A program made the translations under genes and the position numbers. A DNA stretch of 64,000 nucleotides from Trichobilharzia regenti (Eukaryota > Platyhelminthes > Trematoda > Strigeidida > Schistosomatidae), in assembly GCA_944472135.2 (NCBI GenBank), contig OX235267.1, positions 21,993,452 to 22,057,451 of the forward strand, read 5' to 3'. Below the pieces are notes generated by a model, which did not search any database, was not told the origin of the DNA, and saw nothing but the letters and a program-made list of their open reading frames with translations. Shown here in pieces: positions 26,696 to 37,651 of this stretch. Within the stretch, counting starts at the first letter, position 1. Every line of letters starts with the position of its first letter.

Positions 26696-28056
26696 TTGGA
26701 TGCAAACAGGAAAGTAAGTCATGGTGACTTGTCTGTTAATTGTAACGATGTGTCTGATGTTAAGCATGACATGGTTGATGTTACTGTTTCGCCGTCCAGG
26801 GATAATAGGAACATCAAACTCTCTAAATTTGAACCACGGTGTTTCGACGGAAACCCAGCTGATTATTTGCAATTTGTAAAGGAGTTTGTGATCATGCTGA
26901 GTGGTTTTTATTAAGTGATGAATTGAAATTGATGTATTTGATGAGATATTGCACTGGAGTTGCTTCAAGAGCTATACAGTGCGGTAAGCTCATGCCCCCT
27001 AATGAGGGATACGCTGAGGCTATGAGCATATTACGTCAAAGGTTTGGAAGACCTTCAATGATTGTAAGGAACGTATACGAAGCTGTCAAAGGTAACGGCA
27101 GTCAACTTCAAGATGACTCCAAGGCACTTACTGAGTTTTTAGATAATCTTATGACTTATAAGAATACCTTGATTTCGATGAATCGCATGAGTGACCTCAA
27201 CTCGAGTTTTATACTAGAAGTAATAGCAAGACGTCTACCTACTCGGCTGCAAAGGAAGTGGGTAAAAATAAGCTCTCGTATAGAGGATGAGGGTATCGAG
27301 CCAAGGTTTGATGATATTCTGAGACTGGTGAAGGACAGTGTCAACCAGGCGATGGGCAAATTCGCCAGCATTTTGCATTCTAAGGTAGAACCTAAGGAAC
27401 CAGTGAATATAAGGAAGGCATTTGTGGTGAAGTGTCAAGACACAACGAAAAAGGATGAGTGTATTGTTTGCCATAACATGCATCAATTGAGTGATTGTAA
27501 TCGCTTTATCGCTATGTCACCCGTAGAAAGGTTAAAAATGGCAAAGCAGAAGCGGCTGTGTTTCAGTTGTTTAAAGATTGGGCATACAAAGTGGAATTGT
27601 AAGGCGACAAATAAAAGAAGTAGTGGTTTAACGGATATGCATCCACTTCTGAGGACAGTGAACGAACCTGGGAATTCGGTTAATTGTAATAGTATCTCTA
27701 GATCCCTTGAAACCCCACAAGTTTTCTTAGGGGTATTACCAGTTAAGGTGAAAGGACCGAAATCTTCAGTAGAGACTTATGCATTGTTGGATAATGGTTC
27801 AGACGTTACATTGATAGGTGCTGAACTGGTTGGTTGCTTGGGTATTAAAGGCCCAAAGCAACCCTTGGTTGTAAATACTTTCAATTCTGCGAAAACAGTA
27901 GTATGTGAACGAGTGTCATTTCAGTCAGAATCCTTGGCTACTGGGGAAACTGTGGAAGTGGATACTGCTTACACTAGCTCCAGTATGAAACTTGGCGAAG
28001 CTATAGTACCTAGTCGTGAAACGGTTGTCCGTAAGCCATACCTGTGTGACATACCT
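26696..28056 (+). pseudogene. BEL gag plus protease, outer element (one frameshift)
   Basis: 26696-26914 encodes the gag start (KLSKFEPRCFDGNPADYLQF, typical of the DUF1759 gag region of BEL elements) and stops at TAA. The rest continues in the -1 frame through 28056. Downstream come YLMRYCTGVASRAI and the paired zinc-knuckle region with CIVCHNMHQLSDC and CFSCLKIGHTKWNC. The aspartic protease has the active-site LLDNGSDVTLIG near 27785-27820 (DNG rather than the usual DTG/DSG). At 28056 the frame is cut by the inner BEL insertion and resumes at 30300 in the same frame. The break at 26905-26914 is shared by all three gag copies in the window. Confidence 0.85.
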
Positions 28057-28415
28057 TGTCAATGGAGTTGAAGATTGAACGATCAATTCTTGGTTGTTTG
28101 CTCAAAATCAACTTCACCAATTTTCGCGGAGGCATCAATACGACAGTCATCGTCTCATCGGTCGCTGTTCAGAAAGAAGAGTAAAACATCGTCAGAAGAA
28201 ATCTTATGATTTATTATTGTAATATTTGTTCACAGAACTTAGTTCAGTTATTCTTTTTATCTGTTGGTGTAACAATGAAGAAATCTCAAGCAGCAGATCG
28301 GTGTTTTGGTTTACGCGTCCGTTATTACTAAGCGTTTCTGAAAACCTGCAAAGAACAGCGTGGGCCCGAGCGTAGCGAGAGCTGGGCATTAACGGTTTAT
28401 GAGACGTGATTGACA
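28057..28415 (+). repeat. 5' LTR of inner BEL element
   Basis: 359 bp, begins TGTCAATGG and ends TTGACA. It directly follows the target-site copy TACCT. Confidence 0.9.
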
Positions 28416-28590
28416 GTTTCTGACGATAGAAAGAGATTCTGGCGGATTCAGACAGTTGGTGACAGTTTGGATAGTCACCGTTCATCTTTCCTGGGGCCGG
28501 CCAAGTCCTCTTTGAACAAGCAATATCTGGAACTCTTTTGGAATTGGGTCAAGTTCAACAATACCTGGGTCAAAGAAGGGACAGAGTGTC

Positions 28591-29792
28591 TTGGATGCAA
28601 ACATGAAAGTAAGTCATGGTGACTTGTCTGTTACTTGTAACGATGTGTCTGATGTTAAGCATGACACGGTTGATGTTACTGTTTCGCCGTTCAGGGATAA
28701 TAGGAACATCAAACTCTCTAAATTTGAACCACGGTGTTTCGACGGAAACCCAGCTGATTATTTGCAATTTGTAAAGGAGTTTGTGATCATGCTGAGTGGT
28801 TTTTATTAAGTGATGAATTGAAATTGATGTATTTGATGAGATATTGCACTGGAGTTGCTTCAAGAGCTATACAGTGCGGTAAGCTCATGCCCCCTAATGA
28901 GGGATACGCTGAGGCTATGAGCATATTACGTCAAAGGTTTGGAAGACCTTCAATGATTGTAAGGAACGTATACGAAGCTGTCAAAGGTAACGGCAGTCAA
29001 CTTCAAGATGACTCCAAGGCACTTACTGAGTTTTTAGATAATCTTATGACTTATAAGAATACCTTGATTTCGATGAATCGCATGAGTGACCTCAACTCGA
29101 GTTTTATACTAGAAGTAATAGCAAGACGTCTACCTACTCGGCTGCAAAGGAAGTGGGTAAAAATAAGCTCTCGTATAGAGGATGAGGGTATCGAGCCAAG
29201 GTTTGATGATATTCTGAGACTGGTGAAGGACAGTGTCAACCAGGCGATGGGCAAATTCGCCAGCATTTTGCATTCTAAGGTAGAACCTAAGGAACCAGTG
29301 AATATAAGGAAGGCATTTGTGGTGAAGTGTCAAGACACAACGAAAAAGGATGAGTGTATTGTTTGCCATAACATGCATCAATTGAGTGATTGTAATCGCT
29401 TTATCGCTATGTCACCCGTAGAAAGGTTAAAAATGGCAAAGCAGAAGCGGCTGTGTTTCAGTTGTTTAAAGATTGGGCATACAAAGTGGAATTGTAAGGC
29501 GACAAATAAAAGAAGTAGTGGTTTAACGGATATGCATCCACTTCTGAGGACAGTGAACGAACCTGGGAATTCGGTTAATTGTAATAGTATCTCTAGATCC
29601 CTTGAAACCCCACAAGTTTTCTTAGGGGTATTACCAGTTAAGGTGAAAGGACCGAAATCTTCAGTAGAGACTTATGCATTGTTGGATAATGGTTCAGACG
29701 TTACATTGATAGGCGATTGTGTTGCAAGATGTCAAGAGGAGGTCTCTCTCTGGAGGCGCAGGTCGTCAGCGATGTGTGAGATTGTTCTGTGA
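28591..29792 (+). pseudogene. Gag and truncated protease of the inner element
   Basis: Nearly identical to the outer gag. The N-terminal part 28591-28809 ends at the same TAA, then the -1 frame carries the remaining gag, zinc knuckles and the LLDNGSDVTLIG protease motif. Shortly after this motif the frame runs through the internal deletion junction at about 29713 into 3' UTR sequence, adding an unrelated short tail that ends at 29792. No polymerase is encoded. Confidence 0.85.
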
Positions 29793-29933
29793 GTATGCTT
29801 GTGGTGTGTTGGCTTTCTGTTTATTTTCCATTTCAGTTCTGTCCGTGTGACCCAGGTTCTGGCAATGGCATCCAAGTCAACGTGTATTGGTCGTGATGGA
29901 AAAAAAGGGATGGATCCCTGTTTTGCCGGGGAG

Positions 29934-30294
29934 TGTCAATATAGTTGAAGATTGAACGATCAATTCTTGGTTGTTTGCTCAAAATCAACTTCCCCAGTTT
30001 TCGCGGAGGCATCAATACGACAGTCATCGTCTCATCGGTCGCTGTTCAGAAAGAAGTCAGCAGAAAACCGTCAGAAGTAATCTTGTTATTTATTATTGTA
30101 ATATTTGTTCACAGACCTTATTTCAGTTATTCTTTTTATATGTTGGTGTAACAATAAAGAAATCTCAAGCGACAGATCGGTGTTTTGGTTTTTTCATCCG
30201 TTATAACTAAGCGTTTCTGAGAAACTTCAAGCGACAGCGTGGGCCCGAGCGTAGCGAGAGCTGGGCATTAACGGTTTATGAGACGTGATTGACA
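29934..30294 (+). repeat. 3' LTR of inner BEL element
   Basis: 361 bp. It is preceded by a purine tract (GGAAAAAAAGGGATGG) that is the likely second-strand primer and followed by the second TACCT target copy. Confidence 0.9.
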
Positions 30295-33200
30295 TACCTC
30301 TTCCAACACTGCGAGATGGAAGATTGGGAGTACTCATTGGATGTAGTGTGCCAGAAGCTCACTAGGTATTTGAAGAGAGATTCGGAGGTAGACACGATCT
30401 GTTCGCGACGAAAACACCACTGGGATGGACAGTGAGAGGACCTATACCCATAGTCCACATATCATCATTAGTTGCAAACGATGGGGACAAACTAGAAACT
30501 ATGATTAAAAATATGTATGACTGCGGTGTCCCAGGGAAAGGTCGTTCTGTAGAAGACTTGAAAGCAGTTAAAATAGCCGAGGACTCTTGTAAATACGAAA
30601 ACGGGCGTTTCAGCGTTGGCCTACCATGGAGATTCAAAGATAGACAGTTGGTTTGTAATAGGAAAGTTGCTCTTAAGAGACTAATGGGTTTACAGAAGAA
30701 ATTTCTGTCAGATGCAGAACTCTGGTCCAAATATAAGGATGTCGTCGATAAACATATAATGAAGGGTTACGTTGAAAGACTAGTTGATCAAAGTGAGCCA
30801 GGGAAGTGGTATTTGCCCCATCATCCCGTCTTTAACCCGAGGAAGCCAGGTAAACTCCGTGTGGTGTTTGATTGTTCTGCGAAACATGAAGGAGTCTCTT
30901 TAAATGATAATCTGTATAGTGGCCCAGATTGCGTGAGCTCATTAGTGGGACTGCTATTAAGATTCAGAAAGTTTACAGTTGCTGTCGCGGCGGATATTGA
31001 GGAAATGTTATACAGGTGAAGGTGCCAGAGAGTGACAGAGATCACTTGAGGTTTTTGTGGTTTGATGACGGTCCTTGTGGTAAGGTGTCAGAATATAGGA
31101 TGACAGTGCATCCATTTGGTGCCACGTCCTCCCCGTTTTGTGCTAATTTTGCTCTACGAAAGGCAGTGTCCACATTTGGTTCTAATGATTTGCTGGACGT
31201 CATAGATTGTTGCTTCTACGTGGATGATTGTTTAGCCTCCTTCGATGATGATAAGTCTGCAGTTAGATTTGCAACAAGCATCACTGAAGTGTTAGCTAAG
31301 GCCGGCTTTCGTCTAACTAAGTGGGTCTCGAACAGCCTAGACGTTTTGAAGCATATAGATCCAGAAGACAGAGCACCTACCGTACGAGATTTGCCTGTTG
31401 ATACTCTACCAGTTGAACGCACATTAGGTATGCGATGGGATGTGAACTCTGATACCTTTGGATTTAGTGTTGGTGATATTGATAAGCCAGTTACTCGGAG
31501 AGGTGTGCTCTCTGTGTTGTCGTCCGTGTTTGACCCACTTGGATTAGTAGCACCTTATCTACTTCCGGCTAGGAGGTTATTTCAAGAGACATGCAGGAAA
31601 GGGTTACAGTGGGATGAACCATTAAGTGAGAGGCGCAGAGAAGAGTGGAAGGGGTGGGTTAACAGTTTAAGAATGCTGAATCTACATTCCGTCTCACGTC
31701 CACTTAAGCCGTCGAGAAATCATGATATAATTGACTTCCATGTTTTTTCTGATGCCTCTGAGGTTGGATTTGGTGCAGCCGTATACATCAGAACCACCTT
31801 AAGGAATGATATAGATGTTAGCCTGGTGATGGGTAAATCTAGAGTTGCACCTCTAAAGACGGTTTCGATTCCGAGATTAGAACTTAATGCAGCCTTACTA
31901 GCTGCGCAGTTATTCACAACGGTGTGTAAAGAGTTGGATTACCCCAAGCATCCCGTAACGTTTTGGACTGATTCGATGTCTGTGATATATTATATACGCA
32001 ACGAGTCAGCAAGATATGCATGTTTTGTAGCTAACAGAGTATCTCAAATTCGTGAACTAACAACTGTTGAGCAGTGGAGGTACGTACCGTCTGGAAAAAA
32101 TCCAGCTGATCTAGCCTCGCGAGGAGTTATTGATATGAATGTGGTTAAAAATAAGTGGTGGAAAGGTCCAGAGTTCTTGCTAAGGGCTGATAGTATGTGG
32201 CCTCGTAGAGAAGATGAACCACCGATAAACGAGTGTGCCTTGGAGTTGAAGACAAGTGTCAGTTTAACATCTACTCAAGAAAGACATTCAGGTTTACATC
32301 CACTTTTTAAATATTATTCTTCTTGGTACAAACTACTGAAAGCTGTTGCGTGGTTGACACGATATGTTACGTATTTAAAGGTCATGCATCTTGCGGGATA
32401 CGAAAATATGAATGTGGGGCCTTTGAGAGTCGAAGATATTAGAAATGCAGAGTTAGCGATTTTGAGGGCTGCTCAGTGGGAAGCGTGGGGTGAGATTGCC
32501 AAGGAGGATAGTCCCGATTTCGCAGATTTCAAGGTGCGGTTAGATAGATTATCTCCGATAGTTTCCGAAGGGATCGCTAGAGTTGGTGGACGTCTACAAA
32601 TGTTAGAATCGTCATATGAGACCCGTCATCCGGCTTTATTACCTTGCTACCATCCAGTCACTGATCTCATTATAAGACACTACCATGTTCTTGAAGGTCA
32701 TTTGGGTACTTCGCAAGTACTATCAAGTATTCGATGTAAGTTCTGGATAGTGAAGGGAGGTACTGCTGTCCGTAAAATAATTGATAAGTGCATGGAATGT
32801 AAACTCCGAAATGCTCGTCCAGTACAGCAGATGATGGCACCACTCCCAGCGTGGCAAGCTTCTGAAGGGAATTATCCATTTGAGTACGTTGGGGTGGATT
32901 TGTTCGGACCTTTTGTAGTGAAGAGAGGCAGAACCCTATGTAAAAGATATGGCTGTTTATTCACCTGTTTGAAAATGAGAGCTGTGCATATTGAGATGGT
33001 TCATTCGCTAACTACTGATTCATTCGTGCTAGCATTACATAGATTTATAAATCGCCGGGGTGTACCGAAGATGATGTTCAGCGACAGAGGGACTAATTTT
33101 GTTGGCTGTCACGCCGAGCTTAAAGAGTACTTCGAAGGTCCCAAACGAGAGTTCAGGAAGAGTTACTGAAAAGGAACATCGAGTGGCACTTCAACCCACC

Positions 33201-33800
33201 ACATGCCAGCCATAGAGGTGGGCTATGGGAAAGACTTATAGGAATTATCAAGCGTATTTTAAGCTCCATAATTAAAAACCAGAGTTTGAATGACGAAACG
33301 CTGGAGACATTTTTTTGTGAAGCTGAACGAATATTAAATGACCGGCCGTTATCACCTGTGAGGGACGACGTCAAGGATTTTGATGTGTTAACCCCAAATA
33401 AATTATTGTTATTGAGAGGCAACCCTGGCATAGAGGACTCGAGCGGGGAAGGAATACCTACGATTAAAAGATGGAAACAAGCCAGGCACATGAAAGATAT
33501 ATTTTGGAAAAGATGGTTTAAGGAGTATGTTCTAACACTGCAAACCAGGACAAGTGGAAAAAGTTGTGCCGAAACTTAAAGGTTGGTGACATAGTATTAG
33601 TAGCAGATAAATGTGCCACAGGTAGGTGGCCTTTGGGAGTGGTAGTAAGGCTAATCTGTAGTGGTGATGGATTGGTGAGGACGGTTGAGGTGAGAACAAG
33701 TTGTGGAATGTTGGTGCGAGATATTAGAAAACTGTGTCTACTGGAAGGTGCTGAGAGTAGAGAGTCGGAGGATGAAACACTAGATGATTTTCCAACCTAG
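30295..33800 (+). pseudogene. BEL/Pao pol: RT, RNase H, integrase (outer element, broken)
   Basis: Continues the protease-pol frame interrupted at 28056. RT shows VVFDCSAKHEGVSLNDNLYS, VAVAADIEEM and the YVDD catalytic box near 31219-31230. RNase H shows FSDASEVGFGAAVY, SIPRLELNAALLA and PSGKNPADLASRG. Integrase shows an HHCC-type zinc region (HLGTSQVL...CMECK) and catalytic D (YVGVDLFGP), D (SDRGTNF) and a GLWERLIGIIKR segment after a frameshift. Four lesions are visible: an in-frame TAG at 30363-30365, and single-base frameshifts near 31015, 33165 and 33550. The C-terminus ends DDFPT at 33800. Full-length but inactive. Confidence 0.93.
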
Positions 33801-34558
33801 AGCGTCAACCTGAGAGGGGTTGTAGGCGTACTGGTGTAAGTCCTGCAATTCTTCAAAGGAATTCCACCAAGACTTGATCGGCGAGGTTGTTTGTACTATT
33901 TGTATATACGTGTGGTGTGTCATAGCAATTGGTGTATTTTGGATTCATTGTGTTTACTCGTTGTTTTCGCACCTTGTTGTGATTGCGTATTTTGTTAAAA
34001 TTTTCGTCGTGCTTACTTCTGAAGTTGCTTCGAGTATTCCACATTCGTGAGTGAATTGATTGATGTTAAGGACAGCAGATGGGTCGTATACGCCGGGGAG
34101 GCAATTGCTGAGAATGACATGCACACGGAGATAAGGATTAGCTGTGGTCCCACACGCCGGGGAGCGAGACTGTAGACGACTGAGGTTCGCATACGTCTTC
34201 GTTACTAGAACTGAGGCAGAATGAGTGACAAGTGATTGCAGTGATAATTGGTAGTGAGTAGATAAGAGGATGTGCGTAGAGTATCGTGAGGTGGTGCTAT
34301 GGTGACGTTGTATTCTGCAAGAGTCATTCTAGCAAGTGGCGATTGTGTTGCAAAATGTCAAGAGGAGGTCTCTCTCTGGAGGCGCAGGTCGTCAGCGATG
34401 TGTGAGATTGTTCTGTGAGTATGCTTGTGGTGTGTTGGCTTTCTGTTTATTTTCCATTTCAGTTCTGTCCGTGTGACCCAGGTTCTGGCAATGGCATCCA
34501 AGTCAACGTGTATTGGTCGTGATGGAAAAAAGGGATGGATCCCTGTTTTGCCGGGGAG
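33801..34558 (+). other. BEL 3' UTR and polypurine tract
   Basis: Non-coding. It contains a GTTGTAGGCGTACTGG segment that recurs in all related copies and ends in a GAAAAAAGGGATGG purine tract just before the 3' LTR. Parts recur at 29714-29933, 39313-39778 and, inverted, at 61033-61790. Confidence 0.75.
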
Positions 34559-34732
34559 TGTCAATATAGTTGAAGATTGAACGATCAATTCTTGGTTGTT
34601 TGCTCAAAATCAACTTCCCCAATTTCCGCGGAGGCATCAATACGACAGTCATCGTCTCATCGGTCGCTGTTCAGAAAGAAGTCAGCAGAAAACCGTGAGA
34701 AGTAATCTTATGATTTATTATTGTAATATTTG
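34559..34732 (+). repeat. 3' LTR of outer BEL element, left part
   Basis: First 174 bp of the LTR, starting TGTCAATATAG, cut after TAATATTTG by the Penelope-like insertion. The rest resumes at 37652. Confidence 0.9.
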
Positions 34733-34745
34733 GGTCATAGGAGTA

Positions 34746-35214
34746 AATAAGAAGACAGTTGCAGCGAAGAAAATTTTCTTTTCGACGGAGTCATCATCTA
34801 GGCTGTACATTCGTGTATTTATATCAAATGGATGGGAAAGTTCCAGAATAATATCCGGTCAAGAGTCAAATTAATAAAAATTAAAATTGGGAATTGGAAT
34901 GCCATAATAAACAGGGGGATGGATAAAACAAACAAAGTAGCATTATAATAACTAAGAAGAGCGACATTGTGCAATTAGGGGTTAGAAATGTAGAAATAAC
35001 AAAATAGACAGGATGTTTGGATAAAAACTAATGTGATGAATAATTGTTTATGCAATCAGGGATTAAATATGTAGAAATAGTAAAATGACAAAATAAACAC
35101 TAAGTTCGGGTATGAAAATATGGTAGTGTAAACAGGGATTAAGAAAAACTTGAAATAATATGAATAAACAGGAAGTTTAGATAAGAAAGGCGATGGGATG
35201 GTGATTACTAAAAA
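34746..35214. repeat. Left inverted arm of the Penelope-like element
   Basis: Reverse complement of 37182-37650; paired coordinates sum to 72396 at both ends, so there is no net length difference. Only a few mismatches were seen, mostly at the outer tip. Confidence 0.93.
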
Positions 35215-35222
35215 TTACCTGT

Positions 35223-37166
35223 TTATGATACCCATGGCAAGGACAGGGTTTGGACGTATTTCTTTTGTATACAAAGCGTGGGTTTGAGCTTTTGTATAGC
35301 TAGAGCCTCGGCTATGCCCAGATGTCTTGATTTTACTCCCTTTGATGGGTTTGATCGAATCTTGTAAATGATTTTGAAGGATTTTTCGAGTGGCGCTGAA
35401 TGTCTTGAATTCACCAGGTGTTCTGTCACCGAACTATTTACCCGTTTTCGTTCTCCTTTTACTAGCCAAGCTGGATAGTGTTCACGAGCGCGTTTTTCAA
35501 GTCGGCGCATGGTACGACCAACGTACTCAGCTCCACAAGAGCAAGTAAACTGGTATATGCACGTTGAGGTGGCCCAATGCGACAGCTTGTCTTTCGCGTT
35601 CTGGTTGAACAGTTTCTTGCAGGAAAACGTCAGTCGTAGGCTAGCGGCGAAGTATGTCTTCCTCAGCGATTTTGAGAGGCGTCTGCGAAGGATGTCTGCT
35701 TCAATATCACCTTTGAATTCTAGATTAAGCAGAAGCATTTTCTTTGGGACGGATTGGACTTGTTCAGAAGTCTTCTTAGGTTTGAGATTCTTTTCTATGA
35801 ACCTGGGTGGGAAACCGTTTTCCATCAGGGTTTTTCGAAGATTACGCAGTTCTTCTTCAACCACTTCCTCGCTGCATATCTTCCGAATCCTCGAGGAAAG
35901 AGCGTATATCAGGTTCCTCTTTTTGCTCAGGGGCACGAAGCTTTGAAAGTTGACGAATTGTCCATTCCATGTAGGCTTTTTGTATATGGACGTTTTCAGG
36001 GAGTTGTCGGCGTTTCTTGTCAGATGGACGTCGAGGAAGTGGAACATTCCGTCGGATTCAGTCTCAAGTGTGAAGTCGATGTTTGGGTGGGCATTATTGA
36101 AGATTTGAAGTAGGTTTTTTAAAACACAGTTCTCATCACAAATAATGAAAGTATCATCGATGTATCTCTTGTAGAGATGGAGGTCGTTGATAGTTGTTGA
36201 TAAGGCGTTGTTCTCTAAGCTAGCCATAAAGCAGTCGGCTAGAAGGGGTCCTAAGGGAGAACCCATTGCTACTCCATCTACTTGCCTGTATGTTTCTTTG
36301 TTGAAACTAAAGTATACGTTGAAGGTGCATCGAAGTAACAGTTCTTTCAGGTAATGAATTGGTATACCGACATTGATGTTATTGGATTCAATGTAGTCAC
36401 AAAGGAAACATACGGTTTCTGTCAGTGGAACGTTGGTGAAGAGAGACACGACATCCAGGGAGACCATTTTCTTTTCTGCCACATTGACATTCTTAATTGA
36501 ATCAACAAAGTCGAATGTGTCGCGGAGGTTATGTCTTGACAGCTTCTCTTTCACCGGCCCGAGAATCTCCACCAGCCATTTCGCGATTGTATGATATGGG
36601 GAATCTATCATATCTAGTATTGGGTGGAGTGGGACGTCTTGGTTGTGTACCTTGGGTAAGCCGTACATACGTGGCGTTGTAGAACCAGATGGGCGCAGTT
36701 GTTCGTATAGCTTTGAACTGATAACGGATTCGTCCTTCATTTTCTTCAATATCTTTGTTAGCTGGAGCTCCGTCTGTTCAGTGGGATCTCTCTGTGGAGA
36801 CTGTTTCTGAAACTTTTTATCATCGGATAGTATCATCGAGAGTTTGCTTAGGTAGTCCGATTTGTTCATCAGGACGATTCCGGAGCCTTTATCTGGTCGC
36901 GTGATGATCAAGTTTTCATTATCTTTCAGTTCTTTCAGCTCCTTTCGATGTTCTTTGGAAAGGACGTTACGGAGGCTGGGTGTTTTGTTGATGTAATCGA
37001 GACAGCAATTTAAAACGGTTGATTTGAAAAGTTCTGCATTCTCACATGAGATTGGGACAAGATCTTTCGTCTGGTCGATTAAATTCTCAAATTGCACTTT
37101 CGTGCTGAGTTCATTCACTTTTGACGTTGCATCACAAAACTTAGGCCCAAGTGCTAAGATTTGCAT
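35223..37166 (-). CDS. Penelope-like reverse transcriptase with GIY-YIG endonuclease
   Basis: An uninterrupted 647-residue protein on the minus strand. The RT core shows LIITRPDKGSGIVLMN (about residues 86-101), PRMYGLPKVH, motif A MVSLDVVSLFTNVP, motif B VAMGSPLGPLLADCFMASLE, and the catalytic box YIDD (about residue 340). The C-terminal third holds a GIY-YIG-type nuclease: CIYQFTCSCGAEYVGRTMRR, then a conserved Arg and Glu-His region. This RT-plus-GIY-YIG architecture defines the Penelope-like class; Cercyon is the name I recall for the schistosome representative. The ORF lies wholly between the inverted arms. The first Met may not be the true start, since these proteins often begin upstream. 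Confidence 0.95.
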   Translation of the reverse strand: MQILALGPKFCDATSKVNELSTKVQFENLIDQTKDLVPISCENAELFKSTVLNCCLDYINKTPSLRNVLSKEHRKELKELKDNENLIITRPDKGSGIVLMNKSDYLSKLSMILSDDKKFQKQSPQRDPTEQTELQLTKILKKMKDESVISSKLYEQLRPSGSTTPRMYGLPKVHNQDVPLHPILDMIDSPYHTIAKWLVEILGPVKEKLSRHNLRDTFDFVDSIKNVNVAEKKMVSLDVVSLFTNVPLTETVCFLCDYIESNNINVGIPIHYLKELLLRCTFNVYFSFNKETYRQVDGVAMGSPLGPLLADCFMASLENNALSTTINDLHLYKRYIDDTFIICDENCVLKNLLQIFNNAHPNIDFTLETESDGMFHFLDVHLTRNADNSLKTSIYKKPTWNGQFVNFQSFVPLSKKRNLIYALSSRIRKICSEEVVEEELRNLRKTLMENGFPPRFIEKNLKPKKTSEQVQSVPKKMLLLNLEFKGDIEADILRRRLSKSLRKTYFAASLRLTFSCKKLFNQNAKDKLSHWATSTCIYQFTCSCGAEYVGRTMRRLEKRAREHYPAWLVKGERKRVNSSVTEHLVNSRHSAPLEKSFKIIYKIRSNPSKGVKSRHLGIAEALAIQKLKPTLCIQKKYVQTLSLPWVS

Positions 37167-37181
37167 TTGAATTGGAGATAG

Positions 37182-37650
37182 TTTTTAGTAATCACCATCC
37201 CATCGCCTTTCTTATCTAAACTTCCTGTTTATTCATATTATTTCAAGTTTTTCTTAATCCCTGTTTACACTACCATATTTTCATACCCGAACTTAGTGTT
37301 TATTTTGTCATTTTACTATTTCTACATATTTAATCCCTGATTGCATAAACAATTATTCATCACATTAGTTTTTATCCAAACATCCTGTCTATTTTGTTAT
37401 TTCTACATTTCTAACCCCTAATTGCACAATGTCGCTCTTCTTAGTTATTATAATGCTACTTTGTTTGTTTTATCCATCCCCCTGTTTATTATGGCATTCC
37501 AATTCCCAATTTTAATTTTTATTAATTTGACTCTTGACCGGATATTATTCTGGAACTTTCCCATCCATTTGATATAAATACACGAATGTACAGCCTAGAT
37601 GATGACTTCGTCGAAAAGAAAATTTTCTTCGCTTCAACTCTGTTCTTATT
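37182..37650. repeat. Right inverted arm of the Penelope-like element
   Basis: Partner of 34746-35214; lies upstream of the minus-strand RT ORF and would contain its promoter region. Confidence 0.93.
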
Positions 37651-37651
37651 C

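Larger units (their letters stand above)
28057..30294 (+). mobile_element. Inner BEL deletion derivative inserted in outer pol
   Basis: 2238 bp, bounded by LTRs 28057-28415 and 29934-30294 and flanked by a 5-bp target duplication TACCT (28052-28056 and 30295-30299). It has gag and the start of protease and then jumps, after GATAGG at about 29713, straight into the family's 3' UTR (equivalent to 34338). RT, RNase H and integrase are therefore missing. The junction falls at a GG shared by both sides. Its two LTRs share a TTCAGTTATTC subtype marker. It must have moved using proteins from a complete relative. Confidence 0.92.
34733..37651 (-). mobile_element. Penelope-like element with inverted flanking repeats
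   Basis: 2919 bp inserted in the BEL LTR and flanked by a 9-bp target duplication TAATATTTG (34724-34732 and 37652-37660). A single 647-codon RT-endonuclease ORF lies between 469-bp inverted arms (34746-35214 and 37182-37650). Penelope-like elements commonly carry such repeats in direct or inverted order. A 13-bp tail (34733-34745) lies outside the left arm. The very few arm differences and the undamaged ORF suggest a recent insertion. Confidence 0.93.

Noticed and set aside
35509..36113. Plus-strand ORFs at 35509-35946 and 35754-36113
   Set aside because: They are antisense shadows of the intact Penelope-like RT ORF.
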